Of a stretch of DNA of 64,000 nucleotides, positions 1-12,360 are shown in pieces; the stretch's first letter is position 1; every line of letters begins with the position of its first letter. The DNA lies in contig CP136068.1 of the NCBI GenBank assembly GCA_032622095.1, forward strand, positions 132,687,989-132,751,988, read 5' to 3'. A program made the translations under genes and the position numbers. The stretch is from Siphonodentalium dalli (lineage: Eukaryota; Mollusca; Scaphopoda; Gadilida; Siphonodentaliidae). The notes beneath the pieces are model-generated. The model was not told the origin of the DNA, did not search any database, and was given only the letters and a program-made list of their open reading frames with translations.

Positions 1-1255
1 GGCACATTTCCTGTTGATTGCATTATGTGGGATCAATTGTGCTCTAAGTCGGTCAGAGCACGCGAATTGTTCTTTACCAGAATAAATCTCGTCTTCGACT
101 CGATTGATTCTGGTAAAGAACAATTCTTGTGCTCTAACCATTACTTATAAATGAAATAGATCAAGTTCTAACAGTGGTATGCTATAGAGAAGACAAAATT
201 GGCAAAATTCCTGCATAATTTCCGGTGTCGGATAAACACAGTGATATAACTCTATTCAATGCCTGGTGTCACATATGAAGGTGCATAACTATTCAACTCG
301 AAATTTCACGATTTAAATGAATTTGTGAGCGATCTTGGTTTGCGTTGCTAACAAGTATGGAATTTTCCCTGCATGGGTAATTAATTTGATGTTATTGTTT
401 GCGATCTCAGCCCACACAAGTCGCAGAAAAGCATGCAGTTTCGAGTTGGGATCTTCACCTACAGTGAAGTACATTAGTAAGGAACAGATAATAACTTAGA
501 AATATATGCCCGGCGTTATTTTACTGACTTTATAAAGTTCCCTGTGACAACTTCAAAAACTTCCAAGGTTTTGTATACACTGGTGGAATGTGATTTTTAC
601 GGGCGTTAGCCAGAGCAGAAATTCATAGCATGATCTACATCAACCTCAATGAATTATAGTGGTAAATATTTATAAGCTTTATAATAGTAAATCGGATAAT
701 AACAAAACAAATTGATGCTATTGGGCATTGTACAGGAGCGGGATGGCTGAAGTGGGCCGTCTTCCTGAAAATTAAATAATAACCACGCCACGCAAGGTTG
801 CCAGAACAGTTAGAGACATTTTCGGGGTTTCTGAATAAATTCACTCTCGAATATATCAGCTACCCCGGTGGCAATTTATCATGCTGGCCTATTAGAATGA
901 CCAATGCGAATGGAGTTCTATACTGACAGGCCAGGTTCACCTTGATTGCACCGACCCCATATTGAAAGCCGCAAGATGCATGTGTGGTCGATATACCATC
1001 TTGTTTTATTTGTTTGGAACTCTGCCTCCTCAGGCATAATATACATTGTATTTTGGTGCAAAGAAAAGGGATATATGTCGTAAATAATTTTCTATGACTT
1101 TAAAAACATAGTATACATGTACCATGTACCAACACCGCCATCTGCTATATTTGACGAATTTTAAATTCCTATAAATTAACTATAAAACTCAATTTGTTAA
1201 CAAACTTCTGGTGGTGAGCCATAATAATATACCATAATATAATATTTCCATAAGG
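1..1255. other. No gene; one 80-bp palindrome
   Basis: No credible coding region. The one clear structure is a hairpin at 55-135: arms 55-88 and 102-135 share AATTGTTCTTTACCAGAAT, with a CG-containing loop (TCGTCTTCGA). The rest is AT-rich DNA with no recognised motif. Confidence 0.6.
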
Positions 1256-1380
1256 GCCCTGCCTTGATAAGTTGAACTTTTGCAGGGTCCTGTTTTTACA
1301 TTATTGTTATTATTATTATTATTATTATGAAATTTGGTATCAAATAAACTCTATTGAATCTTGAATCTTGAATCTTGACT
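1256..1380 (+). mobile_element. 3' tail of a retroelement with (TTGAATC)n end
   Basis: An ATT microsatellite (about 1303-1327) precedes AAATAAACTCTATTGAATC and three copies of TTGAATC. A short tandem 3' repeat after an AATAAA-like signal is typical of CR1-like LINEs or SINEs riding on them. No coding remnant is attached. Confidence 0.5.
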
Positions 1381-1671
1381 GGGGTCATTGACGTTCTATA
1401 CGTCCTTAGCGCATCACTGTGATGTTACATGATTAAACAGCGATGCATTATAGGCGGCACGTTTAGCTTACCAGAACCCAATAAACTTCGTACCGTAATT
1501 TAATTTCTCACATGAAAAGCACGACAAAAGCGTCACAAGACTTAGTCAGAAAACTGTTGCCAGCCTCGATCGACCCATTCGCTGAAATAATGTTCATACA
1601 GTTTTAAGCCAGTAGGCAATAGCCTGTACCTAATTTCGAGTGATGCGAATTTAAACAAAATTAGAGTGCTC

Positions 1672-1715
1672 GACAATCAATCAATTATTCAATCAATCAA
1701 TACTTTATTCACTCT
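1672..1715 (-). mobile_element. (AATC)n 3' tail of a minus-strand retroelement
   Basis: AATCAATC repeats followed by ACTTTATT read, on the minus strand, as AATAAAGT followed by TTGA/TTGATTGA repeats, a LINE-type 3' end. From 1716 to 2091 nothing else is recognised. Confidence 0.4.
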
Positions 1716-2091
1716 GTCCATGTATATATCGAATGTATTATAAAGGGACATGCACAATGATAACGGTCTATTGGGTGAATAAGATAATTGACGGCGAGGT
1801 TGTGGGAAAATCTATAAGGTCAGCTGCAATGCGCATATAACTGTAGGTAGTAATCTATGAGTTATATGAGCAATTTTCAAGAATATGCCCTATACAGTTG
1901 GCTAAATTTACCAGCAGTATTTTATTTGTGACATTCATTAGCGAAATGAAATATACCTATTGATACTTGAATGAGAGTGAAAATATGCCTTTACATATAT
2001 TCTACGTTGGGAGTCAAGAATTGGAAATCTAACAAATAATGGTACCAATATAGCCTGTTCTCATGGATAACAAAAAAAGAGAGTCCAATTA

Positions 2092-2150
2092 GGTTCAATA
2101 TGAACCTATTTTGTTCAATATGAACCTATTTTGTTCAATATGAACTTATT
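2092..2150. repeat. Three tandem 20-bp units with TTCAATATGAACCTATT
   Basis: The unit TTGTTCAATATGAACCTATT is repeated almost exactly three times. TTCAATATGAA is an internal dyad. Single related copies occur near 2300-2335 and 3139-3155. 2151-2487 holds no gene. Confidence 0.7.
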
Positions 2151-2721
2151 TCAAAACGTAATAAGTCTAATATGGCATTATTTGAGCAATACGCAACACA
2201 CAAGCCTATTGCCGTGGTAATGTGTTTCCATTGTGGCCCGCGTCATTCAATGGAATAAAGGGTATAAGTTCACAACGGGCTTATTTCAGAAGCAAACAAG
2301 TCCAATATGAACCTATGTGAACAATTAGGTTCAATGTTACGGCAGCGTATTATCGCCAACTTGTTTCTGCTACAAAACTGTCTAAACATGTGATCACTCC
2401 GATTAGGTGATCAAATGGAAATGGAGAATAATCTTGCGCAAACTAGTTATTTTTACGAATATCAATCCAAATTTACAGCACAAACCGTCATTCTTATATA
2501 TTATTAATTGCAATGACTCTCGATGACGATATCATTTGCGTTAGTTTATCGTCCCTGATCGAGATGTAAATATTTATAATTGAGCGTAGTTCAGACAATG
2601 AGTTATATGGAGTGGTATAGTAGAATTCTACATTCCAACAGTTGGCATGGCGTCTGCGTACAGTACGCCAGCGTACTAACTTATCAGTTTCACACACTCG
2701 AGCAAGCCCATAATATGCCTG

Positions 2722-3114
2722 TAATAAACATAATCCGAATTAACTCTCCTAAATTACTATTTTATTGGCTTCGGGGGTAAACATGTTTTATTCGAGTCGA
2801 TGAACCCACCCATCAAAGCTCAGAGTTATCAAATATTGATTTTTGAAATCTGTTATTTTTTCACCACCTGGAAAATTGGTCGGCCTGGCAAATATTCGAC
2901 GAGCCGACCGACATATTCTGGATACCAATATTCTGTGGAACAAAATGTTGATATACACCATGTTTTGAAAAATTTTGTATTAAATTTTGTGGTTATAGCA
3001 TTACTTTTTTTGGTAATTAATCGATTCTGATAACCAAAGCTTGTTTTGAAGAAATATTGTTTTTGTTGGAATAGCATGATACGGGGACCAGCACATCGGA
3101 TTGTGTACCTGTAA
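2722..3114. mobile_element. TAAAGG-family MITE, copy 1 (degenerate ends)
   Basis: A 393-bp copy with internal signatures shared by the family: CTTCGGGGGTAAA, ATTCGAGTCGATGAACCCA, CATCAAAGCTCAGAG and GATACGGGGACC. The terminal repeat is degraded to ATAATCCGAA and CGGATTGTGTACCTGTAA. Confidence 0.6.
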
Positions 3115-3379
3115 GGTGGCGCTAATAGGCTGCCGTACAATATGAACCTATTTGCGCGAGAATTTCCTACAATGTATTCTGTATCACACAGGTATACATA
3201 ACATCGAATCGCCACTTCGTTAGACGGCAATCGATAATTTCAATTCATGTTTGTTGGAGTGAAACGATATAAAACATAATTAGAGTGCTCGACGATAACC
3301 CGAATGTATCAGTCGATACTCAAGGAACTACTTCCCAGTTCTTTATTATTGATCTATCGCATATATTGTCTCCCATGGC

Positions 3380-4248
3380 CAGGGACGTGGCTAGAGGTTC
3401 TAAGTTGGAGTGGGTGGGTGTCCACCTTGGGGAATTCCAACTGCACCCCCCCCCCCTTGAAAATCTCACACCAGAGACAATGTCTTGCATAATTCCATTT
3501 GCACCCCCCTTTGAATCGGACAAAACAATGGAGGTTTTGCATAATTCCATTCTCCCTTGCACATCTACCCGGTATGATAATATTCAGATATTTGAACCTG
3601 AAATTGCATAAATCCTAACATCTAGTGGTCTAACTCCAGACAAATGCACACGACTACAGACAAGAGACCAGGACACACCGGGCCTACCATGGTTTGACCC
3701 GGTGTGCGATAATTTTGAAATCTGAACAAGAAAATTGCAAAATCATAGCATCTAGACTAGCCTCAAGCCTTCCTAGAGTTGGAAATTTCAAACCTGACAC
3801 CTCGACTTAGGTTGGAAAATTTCCAACTGATGACAATTCCTGTGACAATTTTGACCAAATGTAGGACAATATTGTTTTCTTAAATTAACAAGCAATTTTT
3901 GACTGGCCACGGGGAAGGGACCAGGACACAAGCTTTCCAAGACAGTGTTGGAAATTTCCAACCTGACACCCCCCCTAAGGTTGGAAAATTTCCAACTGAT
4001 GGCCATTTCAGTCCAAAATGTTTACCAAAAGAAGGAAAATATGCAAATATTGGTCCAAAAACAATAAATCCCCCTCCCATAAATTGTTTGAAAATCGAAC
4101 TACAAGAACATTTTCAACCTATTGTTGGTGCGAAATTTCTAACTAATGTTGTCAGGTATGAAATTTCCAACTGTTGAACAAAATTTGACAAAAGTTTGGG
4201 GATGAACCCCCCCCCCCCCCCCCATCACCCCCTGTCGCCACGTCTCTG
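3380..4248. mobile_element. C-rich repeat with CAGGGACGTGGC termini, copy 1
   Basis: It starts CAGGGACGTGGCTAGAGG and ends CTGTCGCCACGTCTCTG, an inverted terminal repeat. hAT elements often begin CAGGG, so a non-autonomous hAT is possible. The body has poly(C) tracts and at least five near-palindromes of the type GTTGGAAATTTCCAAC. Related copies lie near 13680, 28216, 32151 and 35685. Confidence 0.5.
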
Positions 4249-4541
4249 CCCAGAGCAGTAGTGTATCAGATTATAATTGCCTAAAAAATATGAGGAAAAT
4301 ACCCCCAATAAAAAAAAAAAAAAAGTACAAGGTACATGTATGTTTGGAACCATGCGCCGATATATAGTTGAAATGAAACGAACAACCACACATACTCCAT
4401 CACATCCTGGCCAGTAAATCAACCGTAACCCATAGCAATGTGACCTGGACGGTATTACAAGATCCTATACAATAAGTACCATTATGTTACAAATCATGCA
4501 TGCAAATATATTCAGCTGTCGCCTTGTTAATATATGTGTGC

Positions 4542-4910
4542 TTAAAGATTCACAATCCGACTCAACTCCGCTAAATTACTATTTCTTCGGCTTCGGGGGG
4601 GGGGGGGGTATTAAATTTTGAGTCGAGGAACCAATGGCCCAATCAAAGCTACAGTTATCAGATTTCGAGTTTTGAAATCTGTTATTCTTCACCACCTGGA
4701 ACATTTGGCGGCCTGGCAATTATTCGACGAATGGTGACCGACATCCTCGATACCAAATTATATTGAACAAAATGTTGATATGTAACATTTTTGGGGCATT
4801 TTATACTATAGTTGACAGTGGTTAGCATTTTTTTTTTGGCAATTAAGCTGAAGCGGCATTTCAAGAAATGTTGTTTGTATGGGGGACCATCGAATCGGAT
4901 TGTAGACATT
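4542..4910. mobile_element. TAAAGG-family MITE, copy 2
   Basis: It begins TTAAAGATTCACAATCCGA and ends near CGAATCGGATTGTAGAC. The body has the family's CTTCGG(G)n, GAGTCGAGGAACC and ACTATAGTTGACAGTGG motifs. The internal poly(G) run is 13 bases. Confidence 0.6.
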
Positions 4911-4984
4911 TATATTGGTAACGGGTCGGCTTCATATGTTGAAAAACGTATGCCCCAATCCCGTTTGTATTATCATACAAATAA

Positions 4985-5382
4985 CATATCACAGTGTATA
5001 AACCGTACAAACATTAAATCGGAAGTTGTTTTCGAAAAGACGAAAAATGCTATTTTTAGAACGTAAACGTGACAGAAATATCACAACAACACCACAAAAT
5101 CCAGGTTTCAGACGGACACACGGTCGCAACACATCTATTAACGTAATTATAAATTGTACATACACATTTGCCGATCGTAAGAGGGCTACATTTGAGCGAA
5201 AGACTCTGTTTAATAGACAAAAGCGGCCTTTGATTACTTCAGAAGAAAAAAATTCTCGCAAAAATTCCCTCTTCAAATGTCATTTTAACACATCGCCAGC
5301 ATCTGTCTGAAACCCGACTATATTGCAACGGAAAGGCCGTTATGTGTGCAACATATATGGATATTCCCTTGGCTCGAGTGTA
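4985..5382 (-). repeat. Inner inverted repeat, left arm
   Basis: About 400 bp that reappear as the reverse complement at 6890-7283. Both strands are open for about 95 codons, but differences between the arms change amino acids as often as not, so I do not call a gene. Confidence 0.7.
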
Positions 5383-6076
5383 TTCACAATTTAAAAGTAG
5401 AGAGTATTTATTTGGATACCACACTCGTCAGTCTATGTACGCCTAGTTGTGTACGACGACAATACTAGTTGCGATGTTATACAGGAATCGTACAGTAATG
5501 ATATGTTCCTTTCGATCCACTTAAATATAACTATGTCTTCGAAATGTCACGTCGTTGAACTTATATCAAACAAGGTAGTCCGATACTATTTAGCTACTTT
5601 TATTCGACTCCGCATGTAACAAAACTATATTTGGGGGTTGAGGAAATATGTTGTATTCTGTGATGAAATTGTGTATAGATCAGGGGTGGGGTCTGCAATT
5701 GTTTTCCGAACAGTAGGCGGGCGGTCGTTGGTTCTGCAGCCCTGCTTACACATTTTTCCTGGCCCTGTAATTTTGTTCCTAGAGTCATTTTTCTTCAAAA
5801 TAATAGGACAGAAGGTTTTAAGAATGCGTCTAGTATGTAATATGTATGCACTTAACCCTTGTTAGGGAGTTTGAGTTCACCAGCAGTTCATAATGAGGAA
5901 TGACACCAAGGGGTAATAAAAATGTCAGCTTGCTAAATGCTCAAGGGTCTATCAATGCACATTGGCATGGAAAGGCTCATATTTAAATAGTTCTATTAAA
6001 AATCATTTATTCAACCTGGTGTAAATAAAAGCATAACACAATAATAGATTCTTCAAATAAATGTAAACTCTTCACG

Positions 6077-6492
6077 TAAAGGTACTCAATCCGATTCGAT
6101 GGTCCCCATATCATCAGATTCCAACAACATTTTTTTTTTAAATACCGCTTCAGTTATAAGAATCGAGTAATTTCCCAAAACTAATGTCAATCACAGTCAA
6201 CTATAGTATAAAATTGCCCAAAACATGTTATTGTCAAATATCTGACACAAAAAAGTCACTTGTGTTTAGAGTTATCCATCTTCATCCGCAATATGTTCAG
6301 AGAATTCTTCTCGTCCATTATTTACTGGGCCACCTAAAATTAAAATAATAGAATTCAAACATCTAGATCTGATCAATCTGAGCTTTGATGGGTCGGTTCC
6401 GCGACTCGAATCAAATATCTTTTACCGCCGATGCCAAGGAAATAGTAATTTGCGCAGATTTGCGAGCGACATTTCGGATTGAGTACTTTTAA
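6077..6492. mobile_element. TAAAGG-family MITE, copy 3
   Basis: The termini TAAAGGTACTCAATCCGAT and CGGATTGAGTACTTTTAA form the family's inverted repeat, flanked by TA. The internal order is reversed relative to copies 1 and 2. From 5383 to 6076 no gene or further repeat is recognised. Confidence 0.75.
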
Positions 6493-6889
6493 CTCTTCAA
6501 ATAAACATATCCTATTAAAAAACTGTAATACAATAAAACAAATGTGTTAAAACAAACTTTGACAGATTTCAACGTTATTCGTTATATGGGTCGATGATCA
6601 CCTATAGATGGGAGCTGTCAAATTTGAATGATTTTTTTGAAAAATATGCATATGGCAGCCATCTTGGATTTTACTCTTTGCATCACTAAAGCCTTTAACA
6701 CAAAATACAGAGCTTATCATTCATCCGATCATCACCAATCTGTATATGGATCTTCGTTGTGACCTCTCGATGGGTGCCTTCGATTTTTTCCCAAATTTTG
6801 TAAAATAAATGGCTGCCATTTTGGCCATCTTGGATTTTACTCTTTGTATGACCAAATCCTTTAGCACACCTTACAGGTCACATTTCTCA

Positions 6890-7283
6890 TCCAAGGGCAT
6901 GTCCATATATGTTACACACGTAACGGCCTTTCCGTTGCAATATAGTGGGATTTCCGACAGATTCTGGATATGTGTTAAAATGACATTTGAAGAGGGAATT
7001 TTTTCGAGAAAATTATTTTCTGAAGTGATCAAAGGCCGTTTTTATCTATTAAACAGAGTCCTTCGCTCAAATGGCCCCCACTTACGATCGGCAAATGTGT
7101 ATGTACAATTTATAATTACGTTAATAGATGTGGTGCAACCGTGTGTCCGTCTGAAACCTGGATTTTGTGGTGTTGTTGTGATATTTCAGTCACATTTACG
7201 TTCTAAAAATAGCATCTTTCGTCTTTTCGACAACAAAACTTCCGATTTAATGTTTGTACGGTTTATACACTGTGAATATGTTT
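6890..7283 (+). repeat. Inner inverted repeat, right arm
   Basis: Partner of 4985-5382. Just before it, 6650-6835 contains two diverged direct copies (period about 170 bp) of a stretch with GCCATCTTGGATTTTACTC. Confidence 0.7.
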
Positions 7284-7777
7284 CAAGCCAAAGTCGATAT
7301 AATTATCTCGGCGTGGCGACCACTTTACTAGCGATAACGATATGCATGTATACATATCAGCCTGTGCAAACACAGTTTTAACTCAGGGTGTATGTACACA
7401 AGGAGGCACGTCGATGGTTTGTTCCACCATTATTATATTAGCTCTTCCTCTACAACGTTAAAGGAACCCAAGTAACTCGCAGTTACAAAAAAAATGAAAC
7501 ATACTTTAAAGACATATTATGGTCTTGTTCGGGTATGTGAAACTGATAAGTTAGCATTCAGACGCTATATATATGCCAACTGGAGGAATGTAACATTTTA
7601 GTAATATCGCCGAAAATTTCAAGCATATCGACCGTACCACTCCATAGAAATCATCGTCTGATCTACCCTCAATTGAACATATTTACTACTCAATTCGGTT
7701 CGCAACTATCTGCGATAAACTAACGAAAACTATGTCATCTTCGAGAATCACTGCAATTAATTAATATATAAGAATGA

Positions 7778-8231
7778 CGATGTGTCAAGCCCGTAGCCAA
7801 GGGGGTTCGTACCCTTCGAATGAACGACCCTTCTGCCTGCATGATGTGCCCGGTGGTGGCAATTGCCGTTCGCCGTTCGGGTGAACGTGTCATGTGCAGC
7901 AGTTGACCAAACGGCAACAAATTGCTGAGCGGGACCTCCCTTCGAACAAACGACGTATGTACGTATATAGATATAGTCATATACTACATGCAGGCTTAGT
8001 TTGAATAGAGACTGGTGCACACAAATTCAACACATATAGACCGCCAACACATGTCGGTATAAAGCTGCTTTCACTAACATGCTGCTGATGCATGCGGCTA
8101 TCGGATTATATAGGCACAACGTTTCAAACCATATATATCACTGGGGTTGCGGTGGACGCAGTTACTAGTAATCGCAACGTTTTGAAATCGGATGCGTCTA
8201 ACTGCATCAGCCGCAGGTATGTGAAATTTTT
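7778..8231. other. No gene; retroelement-like GC-richer patch
   Basis: 7790-7970 contains CCGTAGCCAAGGGGGTTCG and later GGGACCTCCCTTCGAACAA. These resemble the non-coding ends of invertebrate transposons, but I cannot name the family. 8085-8220 is a weak imperfect inverted repeat around GCATCAGCCGCA. Confidence 0.3.
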
Positions 8232-10930
8232 AAACATATTTATTTGTCTAATTTATCTAACACATTATATATGACACAAATATTGTTTATACAGACAATG
8301 GGATTGGAGGACAAGTGCTTACTCACTTATGGGTACCCCCTCTCCCATATGTTATTACACTGAAAAATAAAATAATTAGTAATGGCAAAGCAACATGACT
8401 AGCAAAAACAAGTTGAACATATATACATATCACCGGTCACCCCCACCCCCGAGTTTGTCATAAGTTTGTATAAGTGTTTGATATAAAGTCGGATTTCTTT
8501 GTTTCTTTTATTTCGCTTGCTGGCTTGTACGTATCATTATTTAGCAGAGTTAGTAAAAAGAATCCTGATTTGTCTCGCGTATGAATGACTGTACAGCTAA
8601 GAAAAATTTTAAGGAAGTAATTTATTCAATAGACGAATTCTTGGGATTGAATGTAGGTGGCAATCAAAGATATAATGAAAGGCATTTTCTTCACCGTTTC
8701 CACAGGTGCAGTCTTTTGAATTTGCAATGTGATTTAGAACCTTATCGGATAGCAAGTTGCTACATTCACATCGTAATCTACAGTGAAATATGTTTTCAGT
8801 CCGCTTTCCGACAGAATAGTACTTTGGTGGTTTGTGTGTTATGGGTTTAATTTTGTTTACATAACAAAGATGGCGGAGATCTCGAGGCTCAAATTTGGTT
8901 GCATTCCAGTTTTTTACACACGTTGGAATGAATGTAGACTCCATTCGTTTGGAATTGGGTTTAAAATGGATAAAGTTTGACGCAAATCTCGTATCATGAT
9001 CACTTATGTCAGAAAATTTTGGGGGAAGTAAGTCGACTAAATATTTGGGCACTTTGTGATTGATAATGTTATAAAAAAGTGAAAAACGCTTTAATTGCCT
9101 TCTATCTGAGAGTGTTTCCCAACCCATTTCGGTTAGTAGACGTTTGTGTGATACTGATCTCGTGCAGCCACTTATTATTCGTGCAGCCTCGTATTCTACA
9201 TCATCAAGTTTTTTAAGTAACTTATCTGGTGCTCCAGCCCAGACAGACACTACTCGCATATTCCATGATTGGACGGACGTGTGATAAATAGAGGATTTCA
9301 AGAGTTTTGCGGTTCAAAATATGCTTCAGTCTTCGTAGTTGGGATAGTTTAGCATAAGCTCTGGTACATACATTTTCTATATAACTGTCCCATGTTAAGT
9401 CGTCATCTATTTCCATACCTAGATGCGTGTGTTGTTTAGAATATTCGAGTTGCAGTCCATCAAAGACTATATTCGGTCTCTCAGGGCTTTGTGAACTTGT
9501 AAAAAATTGTAATTTTGTTTTAGAATTATTGAATTTCACTAGCCATGTATCGGCCCACTTGTTTATGTTTTCCATGTCTGTATTTACACTTTGTTCAAGG
9601 TTTTGTATGTCCGTATCGGAATTTATGAGGCATGTGTCGTCCGCGTATAATCTAACATGCGATTTAATATTGTCTGCAATATCATGTATGTAGATTAAAA
9701 AGAGCAAAGGGCCGACCACAGACCCTTGGGGGACCCCTGCCGTTATTGGAGAATATTTTGAAAAGCTAGAATTTATTTGCACCCTTTGCTGCCGCCCTTC
9801 GAGATAATTTATGAATCATTTTAGCAGAGTGTCTGTTATTCCATAGTGATTTAGTTTAAGTAAAAGACCTTGGTGCCATACTTTGTCAAAAGCTTTCGAG
9901 ATGTCACAGAAAACAGCACACGTGCTTTGTTCAGTGTCTACAGCGTGGTCACGGTATATTGTGAAATATTTCAATAAGTTATTGTTCAGTACTGTGACCT
10001 GGTATAAAACCGGATTGGTATATGTGTAATAGGTTGTTTATATTTAAATGATTAAAGACTTTGTTGAAGACTACCTTTTCTAGTATTTTACCAACAAAAC
10101 TTATTAATGAGATGGGACGATAGTTATTTGGATCATGACGGTCACCATTTTTAAATATTGGTATTATGTTTGCCCTTTTCCATGCTTCGGGGAAACAGCA
10201 GCTCTTAAAAGATTTATTAAAAATATAACGTAGTTGTTTACTGATGGAGCTGCGTGTTTCCCTGAGCAATTTATTGTTTATCCCATCAGGACCGTTTGCC
10301 TTTTTAATAGGAAGACATTTTAGGATTTCAAAAATTTCATTTTCATTTGTCTTTATTTCATTTAAAAACGCATGAGTTCTATCTGAAAAGATCGGTGGCT
10401 CCCTTGTATTAGTTTCTAGTGTGCTGTGTTTAGTGAATATCGTATTGAGGACTTCTGCCTTTTGTATATCATCTTCTATATCTGTATTGCTCGATTTCAG
10501 TATAGGAATTGTATTGTCGGTCGAAAAATTGCTTAGTAGTTGTTTGACAGTATGCCAGAATTGTTTTTGTTTAGAGTTCACGCTTAGATTTTCATCTAGA
10601 TCATTCATATATCTTTCCTTTGCAGCTTTTTAAAAGTTGTTAACTTTGTTTCGAACACACTTGTACTTGTTCCAGTCAGACTCCCTATTTCTGAGAACTG
10701 CCAGTTTTTTAAGTCGGTCCCGTTTTCTGATGTGTTTTCTGATCATACCATCAAACCAAGGTTTGTCACGTTTTCTGATTGTTATTTCATGGTACGGGAT
10801 GTGTTTTTTTGAGACAGATAGGAATTTTTCAGTGAACATTTCAACTATTTTGTCTATATGCGTCGAGTCACCTTCAGTATATAATTGTTTTTCCCAATCA
10901 ATATCGGAGAGTTCCAAATTTAATCTATCA
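8232..10930 (-). mobile_element. LINE-1 copy of this window (5'-truncated, minus strand)
   Basis: A non-LTR retrotransposon read right to left. Coding remnants run 10917 to 8609, followed by a 3' UTR with the family tail (GGGATTGGAGGACAAGTGC in plus-strand view at 8299-8317). The copy starts at the segment that follows the endonuclease, so the APE endonuclease domain is missing. This is ordinary 5' truncation. The same 3' tail recurs at 11588, 46560 and 56165 (minus) and at 14640 (plus). Confidence 0.85.
8609..10917 (-). pseudogene. LINE reverse transcriptase, broken by stop and frameshifts
   Basis: Segments in order: a linker with RDKPWFDGMIRKHIRKRDRL (10917-10630); RT motifs KKANGPDGINNKLL and NNYRPISLISFVGKILEKVV (10608-9979); a frameshift; FCDISKAFDKVWHQGLLLKL; an in-frame TGA at 9818-9816 where LLKW is expected; AGVPQGSVVGPLLFLIYIHD and the catalytic RLYADDTCLI (9782-9222). 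After another frameshift the C-terminal domain ends in CTCGNGEENAFHYIFDC, a Cys/His cluster usual in this LINE type. No RNase H is seen. With at least three frame breaks and one stop it cannot encode a working enzyme. The clade (Jockey/CR1 group) is inferred from motif style only. Confidence 0.9.
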
Positions 10931-11372
10931 TGTGGTATTTGAAAGCAGCTTAAGGCTCCGGAATTCGACCTGCATGTGGTTCATCAACATACCCAACTAA
11001 AAGTAGCCTGCCGTAATCAATGGATATAAAGACCCATACATACAGCGAAAGGGTGTCGTGTAAAGCCAGGCAATTCTTCAAGGATTGGCCATCTATAAAC
11101 GGACAATCCGTACCTAAAATGTTCGTTAATTAATGGACAATCCGACCACGCGTGGCACGCGAGCTTGGGATTGTCCACTAAATGACGACATGTATAGCTA
11201 ATCCTGCATGTTAGCTTCATATTTAATATGAAGGGCAATAACTCTATAAAGAATGTTAACTTACTAAATGACGGCGATTTGTATGAGAAGAAGTGTTTTT
11301 GACGAAATAACGGAGATATTTTAAGAAGAGTTTTGGACGAAATAACGGAAATATTCGAAGAAGTGTTTTTAA
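10931..11372. other. No gene; short diverged direct repeats
   Basis: 11279-11360 contains two copies of GACGAAATAACGGA(G/A)ATATT about 45 bp apart. Otherwise nothing is recognised up to the TTAA target at 11369-11372. Confidence 0.4.
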
Positions 11373-12356
11373 CACGTTCACTGCCAAAAACCAATTGGTA
11401 ATAGTCAATAGTCGATGATATTTTACGTATGTATGAGTAAAGGTTCGACCAATATCGGGTCATATGATAATGAAACATGTTATAAGGCTACTACGAGATA
11501 ACCCTTAGTCGGCAACTGGGACGGAATTTATTAGTGTTTGATCCCTGGTGCCAGCTGCGAATTATCTCGTGGGTAAATACAATCACGTTGGTTTAAACAT
11601 ATTTATTACCAATAAGTATATAACAATACAGATTGGCATTGGGATTGGAGGACAAGTGCGATCCACTTATACATAACCCCCTCTCCCAATTGCCGTTATA
11701 ACACTGATACATAATAATTGGGGTTGTCAACACAATAGGTATAACATATTTACAATTACGTTGTCAGTGTCTTAGATGATGAAGAGTGCTATACATGTAC
11801 AAGCATATCGTATGTAAGACATGGTATTTGAATTTATATATGATAATTGCTACAGACTTCGTCGAATAATACGTCAAAAAACATAATATGTATTTACCTA
11901 CGAGATAACTCGTAGCTGGCACCAGCGATGACCACTGGTGAGTTTCATCCCAGGTGCCGACTACGAGTTATCTCGTAAGAGCTTTATAACATGTTTCATC
12001 TTTCATTTGACCCTGATTTGATAAACAATGTGTCTGGGAATGGTCTAGTTGGACATGTATATCATGGTTCAGGGACGTACAGAAGAGGTCCTGGTGAATT
12101 GGAGTATCCTACCAAGATTTCTAACTGGACCCCACCCCTTGTTCGGGCTGTAGGAATCGTATCTCAAGCCATCGTGATTATACATATAAAATTGATCAAT
12201 GGGATCATTGGGCATGTATTGGCGCATACACCAACATTGCTTGCGGTTTGTGTTATTATTTATGGGGTATGAACATTACTACGAGTTAGTTAACTCGTAG
12301 TAGCAGTCCCCATGGAACCGTTTACTACGAGTTAACTCGTAGTGGCAGTGAACGTG
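11373..12356. mobile_element. TTAA-flanked element with CACGTTCACTGCCA termini
   Basis: TTAA at 11369-11372 and 12357-12360 flank perfect termini CACGTTCACTGCCA and TGGCAGTGAACGTG. TTAA duplication is the mark of piggyBac-type transposition. The 984-bp body holds no transposase. It carries three hairpin units built on ACGAGATAACTCGTAG (11487-11577, 11898-11990, 12279-12335). The first two are inverted relative to each other and enclose a LINE 3' tail. The open frame at 11991-12272 looks incidental. Confidence 0.75.
11588..11745 (-). mobile_element. Isolated LINE 3' tail
   Basis: It shares TTTAAACATATTTATT, GGGATTGGAGGACAAGTGC and ACCCCCTCTCCCA with the 3' UTR of the LINE at 8232-8600. It is a severely 5'-truncated copy inserted between the two hairpins of the TTAA element. 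Confidence 0.75.
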
Positions 12357-12360
12357 TTAA

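Larger units (their letters stand above)
2488..7777. mobile_element. Nested fold-back element with CGTCATTCTTATATATT termini
   Basis: The sequence at 2488-2700 is repeated in inverse at 7525-7777. The outermost bases match as CGTCATTCTTATATATT and its complement, and the similarity stops there on both sides, as expected for the ends of a transposon. Inside lie a second inverted pair (4985-5382 and 6890-7283), three TAAAGG MITEs and a C-rich repeat. No intact transposase is seen. The arms have diverged, so the insertion is old. Boundaries are read by eye. Confidence 0.55.

Noticed and set aside
6809-7381. 190-codon open frame with hydrophobic stretches
   Set aside because: It covers an inverted-repeat arm; the other arm at 4985-5382 shows mostly amino-acid-changing differences and the opposite strand is also open.
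8609-10917. Active LINE with a functional reverse transcriptase
   Set aside because: An in-frame TGA at 9818-9816, several frameshifts and lack of the endonuclease show it is dead.
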